Assembly (NCBI GenBank): GCA_039809305.1
Contig: JBDHUT010000042.1
Location: 1-5,278, forward strand
Direction of reading: 5' to 3'
Length of the DNA stretch: 5,278 nt
Source of the DNA: JALHNF01 sp039809305
GTDB taxonomy: Bacteria > Patescibacteriota > Minisyncoccia > Phycocordibacterales > UBA5272
Shown here: piece by piece, positions 1 to 4,472 of the stretch
Position numbering within the stretch: the stretch's first letter is position 1
How the letters are laid out: every line of letters begins with the position of its first letter
Notes under the pieces: generated by a model
Database searches by the model: none
What the model was told of the DNA's origin: nothing
The model's input: only the letters and a program-made list of their open reading frames with translations
Program-made: the position numbers and the translations under genes

Positions 1-299
1 ACCCAAGACTCTACACCCTGATACACGGTTATATCCTTGGTGAGGGTAAACAGATAAAAAGGTGCGGCTGCTGCCGGCCAATTCGAGCACTCACGCACCT
101 TGAAGGTGAGTGCGGGTACGCTGAACTTTTCTCCGTAGGTTGTGATAGAAATACTTCCATGCGCCATGTTCTGCGACCCGAAGATCGTAAACTGGGTTGG
201 GGAAGGTCCGTAGATTCCTTGGACCACTACCTGTGCTTGAGCCACACTTGCACACAGTGCGAGTAGCCAAGCAATTGTCAAAAGAACTGAATTTCTCAT
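1..299 (-). CDS. Secreted protein of unknown function, N-terminal part (runs off window)
   Basis: This frame is open from an ATG at 299 down to the window edge, giving 99 residues with the C-terminus missing. Residues 1-22 are a textbook Sec signal peptide: Arg2, a hydrophobic core at about 5-19, and an A-Q-A site predicting cleavage before Gln23. The mature part visible (VVVQGIYGPSPTQFTIFG and onward) alternates hydrophobic with Ser/Thr/Gly residues, suggesting a beta-rich extracellular or cell-surface domain; I do not recognise the family. The start is supported by a GGAGGG site just upstream and a promoter-like pair further up. GC content is about 50% (counted), clearly above the neighbours. 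A longer-looking overlapping frame at 91-387 has no signal peptide or family resemblance and is judged a shadow. Function cannot be assigned; a surface or adhesion role is only a guess from secretion. Confidence 0.72.
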   Translation of the reverse strand, partial: MRNSVLLTIAWLLALCASVAQAQVVVQGIYGPSPTQFTIFGSQNMAHGSISITTYGEKFSVPALTFKVRECSNWPAAAAPFYLFTLTKDITVYQGVESW

Positions 300-302
300 A
301 GA

Positions 303-308
303 CCCTCC
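303..308 (-). promoter_or_regulatory. Shine-Dalgarno site GGAGGG for the secreted-protein gene
   Basis: Reading the minus strand, GGAGGG lies 3-4 nt before the ATG at 299. The spacing is a little short but the match to the anti-SD core CCUCC is strong. It fixes the start of the signal-peptide frame and contrasts with the other genes here, which have no comparable site. Confidence 0.65.
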
Positions 309-349
309 AGGTCGACGATAGGGTGAGCGTCCCGAAAACAGAAAAGCGT

Positions 350-378
350 AGAATACGCTCTTCTATACTCGCTGTAAA
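350..378 (-). promoter_or_regulatory. Candidate sigma70-type promoter for the secreted-protein gene
   Basis: On the minus strand TTTACA (378-373, one mismatch to TTGACA) is followed after exactly 17 nt by TATTCT (355-350, four of six to TATAAT). Transcription would start near 343, giving a leader of about 44 nt that includes the GGAGGG site. The -10 box lies inside a perfect inverted repeat, GCGTA-GAA-TACGC (346-358), which could serve as an operator. Prediction from sequence only. Confidence 0.5.
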
Positions 379-391
379 AAGTAGCACAAAA

Positions 392-485
392 ATACATTTT
401 GTCTAGTCTTGATCTGTATTGTGATGTATGAATACATATTTACTTGCATTTTTTTAAAAAGTGTTGTATATTAAAAGCCAATACA
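392..485. repeat. Cluster of six TGTAT/ATACA words
   Basis: TGTAT occurs at 415-419, 425-429 and 465-469, and its complement ATACA at 392-396, 432-436 and 481-485. Two of them form a perfect inverted repeat, ATGTAT-GA-ATACAT (424-437), and three are in the longer form AATACAT. The cluster lies upstream of both divergent genes and overlaps the candidate helicase promoter, as operator sites for a dimeric repressor or activator would. The repeats are plain in the sequence; the regulatory role is inference, and AT-richness makes some copies expected by chance. Confidence 0.4.
444..472 (+). promoter_or_regulatory. Candidate sigma70-type promoter for the DEAD-box helicase gene
   Basis: TTGCAT (444-449) and TATATT (467-472) are separated by 17 nt, the optimal spacing. 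Transcription would start near 479, leaving a leader of about 134 nt before the ATG at 613. That long leader contains the inverted repeats at 536-593. A second, weaker pair is TTGATT (507-512) with TCTATT (531-536), 18 nt apart. Confidence 0.45.
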
Positions 486-535
486 TTTGCTTTGTAGATA
501 TTAGGATTGATTTACTTTCTCCTTGTTTGATCTAT

Positions 536-593
536 TACGCGAGTGTTTCTGAGCGAATTTTATTTTTTCGCTGTACGTATAGCTCAGAGCGTA
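536..593 (+). promoter_or_regulatory. Structured 5' leader of the helicase gene with competing hairpins
   Basis: A two-part stem is visible: TACGC (536-540) pairs with GCGTA (589-593), and TCTGAGC (548-554) pairs with GCTCAGA (582-588), 12 perfect base pairs with a 7-nt bulge on the 5' side. A shorter alternative stem, AGCGAA (552-557) with TTCGCT (567-572), uses overlapping bases, so the two cannot form fully together. The structure ends 19 nt before the start codon, which has no Shine-Dalgarno sequence. Control by temperature, by the helicase itself or by RNA processing is possible but unproven. Confidence 0.45.
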
Positions 594-612
594 TAGAACA
601 ATTATATTCAAA

Positions 613-1932
613 ATGAATTCATCTTATTCAGGTGGCTTTGGATCAAAGCGACCATCTCACTCTTCTCGAGGGCCACGTAGAGGATCTTCTTTCGGCAGAC
701 GACCAAGTTCTCATTTTCATGGAGAGCAAGGCGGTTCTCATGCATCATCTCACTCATCATATAGTGGTGCGCGAGGTGGCTTTCGAGGACGTGGCCGTTC
801 TTCTAAACCAAAACGTTCCTACGGAGAATCTATTGATGTCTCAAAATTTATCTACAAACCAACAGGTGTTCACAAAGCTCCTGTGTATGAGGTGCAACAT
901 CAGTTTTCCGACTTTAAATTTTCTCCACTTATTTCAAAAAATCTTGCAGAGAGAGGTTTTACCACACCGACACCTATTCAAGATCAAACAATTACTCATG
1001 CATTAGAGGGTAGAGATGTTATTGGGCTTGCGAGTACAGGGTCTGGCAAGACAGGAGCTTTCCTTTTGCCACTTATTAACAAACTTTCGTATGATAGATA
1101 TCAGAAGGTTCTTATCTTAGCTCCAACACGCGAGCTCGCAATGCAGATTAACGAAGAACTCAGAGCTTTTTCTCATGGAATGCGACTATATTCTACTGTC
1201 TGTGTCGGTGGTGCATCTATTTTTAATCAAATCCAACATCTTCGTCGAGTAAACCACTTTGTAATAGGCACTCCGGGACGTCTTCAAGATTTGTCTGATC
1301 GAGGGATTATTGATTTTTCGGAATTTCAAAATATCGTTATCGATGAATTTGATCGTATGCTTGATATGGGTTTCATTGATGCTATTACTGCAATTCTCAA
1401 AAAGCTTCCAGAGCAAAGGCAATCACTTTTTTTCTCAGCAACTATGCCGCCACGTATTAAAACAATTGTGCATGATTTCTTGAAAAATCCTTTTTCAATT
1501 GATCTAGGGTCTGGAATTAGTACAAAAAATGTTGAACAAGATGTGATTCGTGTTCTTGATCGACGTCATAAGTCTGTTGAACTTGAGAAACTTCTTAATT
1601 CAAAAGATGCAACTCGGACAATTATTTTTGCTGAGACAAAGAAGGAGGTTGAAAACGTATACGAAGAGTTAAAGGCAAAAGACTTTAAAGTCGCATATCT
1701 TCATGGTGATAAACGTCAACGTGAACGTGAGCGAACACTCCGTGCTTTTAAAGACGGTGTTGTTGATGTGTTGATTGCTACCGATGTTGCTGCACGAGGT
1801 ATCGATGTTAAAGATGTTAGTCATGTTATTAACTACACTGTGCCACAAACACACGATGACTATGTGCATCGAATTGGCCGAACTGGTCGTGGGGGGAAAA
1901 TAGGTAAGGCGTTTACATTTGTAATGGTGTAA
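613..1932 (+). CDS. DEAD-box ATP-dependent RNA helicase with Arg/Gly/Ser/His-rich N-terminus
   Basis: The 439-residue protein has the complete helicase core of RhlE/DeaD-type RNA helicases, which unwind short RNA duplexes using ATP in ribosome assembly, mRNA decay or cold adaptation. Motifs in order: Q motif region 98-125 (Gln123), motif I ASTGSGKT 140-147 (Lys146), Ia PTRELA 171-176, GG 199-200, Ib TPGR 220-223, II DEFD 244-247, III SAT 275-277, V ATDVAARGID 389-398, VI HRIGRTGR 419-426. Motif II has Phe where Ala is canonical; the catalytic Asp-Glu is kept. Residues 1-70 are low complexity (Ser, Gly, Arg, His; GARGGFRGRGR near 52-62) and probably bind RNA nonspecifically. The chain stops 13 residues after motif VI, so the usual tail and last helix are absent, with no frameshifted continuation downstream. 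The ATG at 613 is used because the low-complexity tail is in frame; no SD is present. Family assignment is certain, the specific substrate is not. Confidence 0.96.
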   Translation: MNSSYSGGFGSKRPSHSSRGPRRGSSFGRRPSSHFHGEQGGSHASSHSSYSGARGGFRGRGRSSKPKRSYGESIDVSKFIYKPTGVHKAPVYEVQHQFSDFKFSPLISKNLAERGFTTPTPIQDQTITHALEGRDVIGLASTGSGKTGAFLLPLINKLSYDRYQKVLILAPTRELAMQINEELRAFSHGMRLYSTVCVGGASIFNQIQHLRRVNHFVIGTPGRLQDLSDRGIIDFSEFQNIVIDEFDRMLDMGFIDAITAILKKLPEQRQSLFFSATMPPRIKTIVHDFLKNPFSIDLGSGISTKNVEQDVIRVLDRRHKSVELEKLLNSKDATRTIIFAETKKEVENVYEELKAKDFKVAYLHGDKRQRERERTLRAFKDGVVDVLIATDVAARGIDVKDVSHVINYTVPQTHDDYVHRIGRTGRGGKIGKAFTFVMV

Positions 1933-1942
1933 ATAAAGGCTA

Positions 1943-1978
1943 AGAAAGAAATTTGGGGATAACTATAGCTTTCTTTCT
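1943..1978 (+). other. Weak AU-rich inverted repeat after the helicase gene
   Basis: AGAAAGAAA (1943-1951) is complementary to TTTCTTTCT (1970-1978), a 9-bp stem with an 18-nt loop. It starts 10 nt after the helicase stop codon but is AU-rich and lacks a following U-tract, so it is not a convincing intrinsic terminator. It could be a 3'-end stabiliser or an attenuator; read-through into the RRM gene is likely. Confidence 0.3.
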
Positions 1979-1994
1979 GAAAGTGTGTTATTAT

Positions 1995-2000
1995 TAATAT
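1995..2000 (+). promoter_or_regulatory. Possible -10 element upstream of the RRM gene
   Basis: TAATAT lies 85 nt before the RRM start codon, in an AT-rich stretch. No good -35 sequence is found at 16-18 nt, so the call is weak. Transcription from here would begin near 2007 and produce a leader of about 79 nt that contains the inverted repeat at 2034-2073. Confidence 0.25.
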
Positions 2001-2033
2001 TAAGTAAGTGTCGGTTTCTTTGGGTTCAAGAGC

Positions 2034-2073
2034 TTGTAAGCTAGAGAACGTAGGAGAGAAGAAGAGCTTACAA
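2034..2073 (+). promoter_or_regulatory. Leader hairpin of the RRM protein gene
   Basis: TTGTAAGCT (2034-2042) and AGCTTACAA (2065-2073) form a perfect 9-bp stem enclosing a 22-nt purine-rich loop that includes AGGAG (2052-2056). The first arm is also part of a tight palindrome, AGCTT-GT-AAGCT (2031-2042). The stem ends 12 nt before the ATG at 2086, which has no SD at normal distance, so the loop GGAG may be a displaced ribosome-binding site or a binding site for the RRM protein itself. The repeat is certain; its role is inference. Confidence 0.45.
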
Positions 2074-2085
2074 CAAAAAAATTCT

Positions 2086-2385
2086 ATGAAAAAAATTTAC
2101 GTTGGTAACCTCGCATGGGGTACCACAAATGAGAGTCTTGCAGCAGCATTTAAACCTTTTGGTGAAGTGTCATCTGCGGTTGTCATGATGGATAAAATGA
2201 CAGGACGATCACGAGGATTCGGTTTTGTTGAAATGACAAACGATGCGGAAGCAGACGCAGCTATTTCAAAACTCCATGAATCAGAACTCGATGGACGAAA
2301 CATCATCGTTAACGAAGCTCGACCTCGAGAAGAGGGAGGTGCTCCTCGACGAACAGGTGGTTTTGGTGGTCCACGCCGATTCTAA
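2086..2385 (+). CDS. Single-RRM RNA-binding protein, glycine/arginine-rich tail
   Basis: The 99-residue protein is one RNA recognition motif plus a short tail, like the small Rbp proteins of cyanobacteria and many other bacteria. RNP2 is IYVGNL (residues 4-9) and RNP1 is RGFGFVEM (43-50), with the aromatic residues that stack on RNA bases (Tyr5, Phe45, Phe47). Residues 84-99 are Gly/Arg/Pro-rich (two PRR triplets, GGFGG). The ATG at 2086 is preferred because it begins directly at the first RRM strand; an in-frame GTG at 2008 would add 26 residues without RRM character that coincide with the leader hairpin. It follows the helicase by 153 bp and is ended by a strong terminator, so the two may be co-expressed. 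Likely cytoplasmic single-stranded RNA binding; the target RNA is unknown. Confidence 0.93.
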   Translation: MKKIYVGNLAWGTTNESLAAAFKPFGEVSSAVVMMDKMTGRSRGFGFVEMTNDAEADAAISKLHESELDGRNIIVNEARPREEGGAPRRTGGFGGPRRF

Positions 2386-2395
2386 TCTTTTCTCT

Positions 2396-2429
2396 AAATA
2401 AAAAACCCACTATTGTGGGTTTTTTATTT
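2396..2429 (+). terminator. Rho-independent terminator after the RRM gene
   Basis: A 15-bp perfect stem (2396-2410 with 2415-2429) closes over the 4-nt loop TATT. Its core is CCCAC/GTGGG and its 3' arm runs into a T-rich tract (TTTTTTATTTTT, 2420-2431). The A-rich 5' arm would also give a U-tract on the minus strand, but no minus-strand gene ends here. It lies 11 nt after the RRM stop codon and separates the RNA-binding block from the downstream genes. Confidence 0.93.
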
Positions 2430-2453
2430 TTAGGATACTAACAAAACCTACGC

Positions 2454-2459
2454 TATAAT
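2454..2459 (+). promoter_or_regulatory. -10 box (TATAAT) of the yciB-like gene, predicting a leaderless mRNA
   Basis: A perfect TATAAT ends 9 nt before the GTG start at 2469, so transcription should begin only a few nucleotides before the start codon. The -35 region is weak (TTAGGA at 2430-2435, 18 nt upstream). The preceding terminator means this gene needs its own promoter, which supports the call. Confidence 0.6.
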
Positions 2460-2468
2460 TATACCTAC

Positions 2469-3047
2469 GTGAAAGCTGCTTTTTCTAGGAAATTGTGGGT
2501 CAACTTACTTTGTGAGTTTGGTCCGGTGTTAGCATTTTTAACATCTTATGAGATGTATGGATTTGGAACTGCAACTCTTGCGATGATTGCTGCAACTGTT
2601 GTTTCATTTTCTGTTTTGTGGATTTTTGAAAAACACCCACCATACTTTGCGCTTTTTAATACAGTTTCAGTTCTTCTTTTCGGTGGAGTTTCTGTTTTTG
2701 TAAATATTCCTGATGTGTTTATTTTTAGAGATACAGCTTTTGATATTGTTTTAGGTGTTGTGTGTTTGGCGAGTTTGAGATACAAAAAAACCGCATTAGA
2801 GTTTTTCTTTGCTAACGTATTTGCGATTACACAAAGAGGTTGGAAAGAATTCACTTTTCGGTGGGGACTTTTTTATATTTTTCTAGCTTTTATAAATGAA
2901 ATAATACGCATCTTTGCTTCACCTCATATGTGGGTTGATGCTAAAGTATGGATGATAGTAGGGACTGTTATTTTTGGTTTTTATCAATTACGTCTAACAA
3001 AAAAAGAGAGACTACCTGACGCTAACGCGTTTGGACTTAAGGTATAA
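2469..3047 (+). CDS. yciB: YciB/IspZ-family inner-membrane septation protein
   Basis: The 192-residue product matches the YciB (IspZ, intracellular septation protein A) family in length (about 180 in Enterobacteria) and landmarks: FGPVLAFL..YEMYG near 17-31, a TAT-x-A helix at 34-50, FGGVSVFVN at 71-79, the RGWKEFTFRWGLFYIF stretch beginning at 123 with Asn143-Glu144, and MWVDAKVW at 154-161. About five to six hydrophobic helices are visible (roughly 12-28, 34-53, 60-79, 88-102, 132-150, 158-175), and a basic C-terminus. Family members are inner-membrane proteins linked to cell-envelope synthesis, cell elongation and division. The start is a GTG without SD, 9 nt after a TATAAT box; later ATGs would remove the conserved FGPV helix. 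It ends 10 bp before the nitroreductase ATG. The family call is good; the exact biochemical role is not known even for well-studied members. Confidence 0.85.
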   Translation: MKAAFSRKLWVNLLCEFGPVLAFLTSYEMYGFGTATLAMIAATVVSFSVLWIFEKHPPYFALFNTVSVLLFGGVSVFVNIPDVFIFRDTAFDIVLGVVCLASLRYKKTALEFFFANVFAITQRGWKEFTFRWGLFYIFLAFINEIIRIFASPHMWVDAKVWMIVGTVIFGFYQLRLTKKERLPDANAFGLKV

Positions 3048-3048
3048 T
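3043..3048 (+). promoter_or_regulatory. TATAAT box overlapping the yciB stop, before the nitroreductase
   Basis: A perfect TATAAT spans the last codons of yciB (GTA-TAA) and ends 9 nt before the ATG at 3058, the same spacing as at the yciB start. No clear -35 box is present. It could make a leaderless nitroreductase mRNA, but because it includes the stop codon it could also be coincidental, with the gene read from the yciB promoter. Confidence 0.4.
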
Positions 3049-3057
3049 AAATTCAAT

Positions 3058-3741
3058 ATGCTGACTCCTCAAGAAACACTAAGTGCCCTTAATACTCGTT
3101 ATGCGGTAAAAAAGTTTGATACGACGAAGACTCTTTCCGAAGAACACATAAATCTTCTTCAAGAAGTTCTACGTCTAACCCCTTCAAGTTTTGGATTTGA
3201 ACCATGGAAGTTTGTTTTTGTTACTGACCCTAATGTGAAGCAAAAGTTGTTTGAGTTCTCGCCAAAAAACTCTCAAGTAGTTGACGCACCACTTCTTATT
3301 GTTTTGTGTGCAAAGGATTATGTAGGAGGTCAAGATGTTCAAGATTTAGTAGAGCGAACAAGTAGGATGAGACAGATTGAAGTTGAGAAACTTTCCGGAT
3401 TTAAAAAAGGATTACGAAACTATACATGGGCACGGAATTTAAATGCGTGGTTTTTAGGAATTCCTGAGTTAATTTTTGGAACAAAGGTATTTAGACAGTG
3501 GGAGACAAAGCAGGTTTACGTGGCGCTTGGAAATCTTTTATCTGTTTGCGCGCACCATAATATAGATGCAGCTCCAATGGAGGGTTTTAATCAGTCTGCT
3601 TACAATTTAATTTTAGGTGAAAAAATTGAAGGTTATCGACCCGTTGCCCTATGTGCGGTTGGATATCGTTCTGACAGTGATAAGTTCGCTTCTATGGCTA
3701 AAGTAAGAAAAGCGAAAGAGGAAGTTATTGTAGAAATATAA
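3058..3741 (+). CDS. NfsB-like FMN-dependent nitroreductase / NAD(P)H oxidoreductase
   Basis: The 227-residue protein follows the oxygen-insensitive nitroreductase (NfsB) pattern end to end. Flavin-contact regions are all present: RYAVKKF at 14-20 (Arg14, Lys18), TPSSFGFEPWKF at 41-52, PMEGF at 173-177, VGYRS at 201-205 and the C-terminal K-x-R pair Lys215/Arg217, corresponding to E. coli NfsB Arg10/Lys14 and Lys205/Arg207. KQVYVALGNLL (151-161) is the dimer-core helix. Such enzymes are cytoplasmic homodimers that bind FMN and reduce quinones, nitro compounds or flavins using NAD(P)H. The middle segment (about 110-148) is rich in Trp and Phe and differs from E. coli, so substrate preference is open. 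The ATG at 3058 is chosen over an upstream in-frame TTG at 3031 that would overlap yciB and add nine unconserved residues. No SD is near. It ends 34 bp from the convergent comF gene. Confidence 0.9.
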   Translation: MLTPQETLSALNTRYAVKKFDTTKTLSEEHINLLQEVLRLTPSSFGFEPWKFVFVTDPNVKQKLFEFSPKNSQVVDAPLLIVLCAKDYVGGQDVQDLVERTSRMRQIEVEKLSGFKKGLRNYTWARNLNAWFLGIPELIFGTKVFRQWETKQVYVALGNLLSVCAHHNIDAAPMEGFNQSAYNLILGEKIEGYRPVALCAVGYRSDSDKFASMAKVRKAKEEVIVEI

Positions 3742-3775
3742 TTTTTTAAATTACCTTATATATTAAATTTGTATT

Positions 3776-4420
3776 TTAATGCGCAATAGTAATCGCAAAT
3801 ACCTCTTTTACTCCGGCCGCTAAACAAACTTTCTTTAGTTCTCGCAAAGTACTTCCTGTTGTTATTACATCGTCAACAATACAAACAGTAGAGCCAAGTA
3901 AGGCTTCATTATGTTTTACATAGAATGCATTTTTCATGTTAAGAAGTCTTTCTTGGCGAGATAAGCCCACTTGAGCTTTTGTGTTTACTCGGATAATCGA
4001 AGTATTCTCAATGACATATTGGTTAGTATCTTGAACTTTTATGCTTTCACATAGTGCTAAAACAGCATCAAAACCTCGCATATTAAGATGAAGTTGCATT
4101 CTAGGTACTGGAAGTAAGGTGATTAAATTGTTTTTATCGAGTTTTATTTTATCCGAGATAGTGTTTTGAATGAGTTCATGTACATGTGGTCCAAGTTGAT
4201 TTGCAATTGATTGTGTGTGGTTATATTTCAAAATATGAACTATCTTCCGCACTTGTTTATTTTGGTATGAGAATAAAGAATGCATCCAGGGGTCCTCTAG
4301 AAAAGTTGCTTTGGGGAGTTTTTGTATGCAATCCTGACAAAGAGATGTATTTGTTTCTCCACAAATCACACAGTTTTCTGGAAAGAGTAAGGAGATTATC
4401 TTGCTAAAAAATAATTTCAT
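3776..4420 (-). CDS. comF: ComF-family phosphoribosyltransferase-like competence protein
   Basis: The 214-residue protein has the two ComF parts. The N-terminal zinc finger has Cys17, Cys20, Cys28 and Cys31 (C-x2-C, then C-x2-C). The phosphoribosyltransferase-type domain shows PVPRMQLHLNMRGFD (104-118), the TKAQVGLSRQERLLNMKNAF segment (147-166) and the PRPP-binding loop IVDDVITTGST (181-191). ComF proteins act in the cytoplasm in natural transformation, helping incoming single-stranded DNA through the ComEC/ComFA uptake machinery; some homologues (GntX) occur in non-competent species. The length is near the family norm of about 220-240. The ATG at 4420 places the zinc finger at the usual distance from the N-terminus; no SD is seen. 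It is divergent from pilM (52 bp between the starts) and convergent with the nitroreductase, with no obvious terminator between. Confidence 0.92.
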   Translation of the reverse strand: MKLFFSKIISLLFPENCVICGETNTSLCQDCIQKLPKATFLEDPWMHSLFSYQNKQVRKIVHILKYNHTQSIANQLGPHVHELIQNTISDKIKLDKNNLITLLPVPRMQLHLNMRGFDAVLALCESIKVQDTNQYVIENTSIIRVNTKAQVGLSRQERLLNMKNAFYVKHNEALLGSTVCIVDDVITTGSTLRELKKVCLAAGVKEVFAITIAH

Positions 4421-4453
4421 ATATCTTTAGATAGATGATGAGATTTTGTATCG

Positions 4454-4462
4454 TGATATACT
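4454..4462 (+). promoter_or_regulatory. Extended -10 promoter of pilM
   Basis: TGA-TATACT is an extended -10 element (TGn followed by a five-of-six match to TATAAT). It ends 10 nt before the pilM ATG at 4473, so transcription should begin about 3-4 nt before the start codon. No -35 consensus is found, which an extended -10 can tolerate. The 52-bp gap also has to hold the comF promoter; it contains the palindrome TATCT-TT-AGATA (4422-4433) right at the comF start. Confidence 0.5.
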
Positions 4463-4472
4463 AAACGAAAGC

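Larger units (their letters stand above)
300..612. other. Divergent intergenic region between secreted-protein and helicase genes
   Basis: These 313 bp separate two divergent genes and contain no supportable ORF. They hold, from left to right: the SD site and promoter of the minus-strand gene; an AT-rich block with repeated TGTAT/ATACA words (392-485); a candidate promoter for the helicase (444-472); and the helicase leader with inverted repeats (536-593). The direct repeat CGTATAG occurs at 576-582 and 590-596, 14 nt apart. No tRNA-like fold or terminator was seen. Confidence 0.6.

Noticed and set aside
242..260. Possible lipobox (L-A-L-C, Cys16) in the secreted-protein signal peptide
   Set aside because: The residue before Cys is Leu rather than Gly, Ala or Ser, and an A-Q-A signal peptidase I site follows at residues 20-22, so an ordinary secreted protein is more likely than a lipoprotein.
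91..387. Minus-strand 98-codon frame overlapping the secreted-protein gene
   Set aside because: It lacks recognisable domains, overlaps the signal-peptide frame in another register, and would span the promoter and SD of that gene. The signal-peptide frame stays open to the window edge and is better supported.
632..1006. Plus-strand 124-codon frame inside the helicase gene
   Set aside because: It is an out-of-frame shadow of the helicase N-terminus with no domain character; the helicase frame has every family motif.
2008..2085. 26-codon N-terminal extension of the RRM protein from GTG 2008
   Set aside because: The extra residues do not resemble an RRM extension, there is no SD before the GTG, and the same bases form the leader inverted repeat. 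ATG 2086 begins exactly at the first RRM strand.
3031..3057. TTG start that would extend the nitroreductase by nine residues
   Set aside because: It overlaps the yciB coding end, has no ribosome-binding site and adds residues not seen in the family; ATG 3058 gives a normal N-terminus.
3739..3775. TAATTT-TTT-AAATTA inverted repeat between the convergent nitroreductase and comF genes
   Set aside because: The stem is only six A-T pairs with no GC core, too weak to be called a bidirectional terminator.
4186..4407. Plus-strand 73-codon frame opposite comF
   Set aside because: It is antisense to the conserved N-terminal half of comF including the zinc finger, with no independent support.
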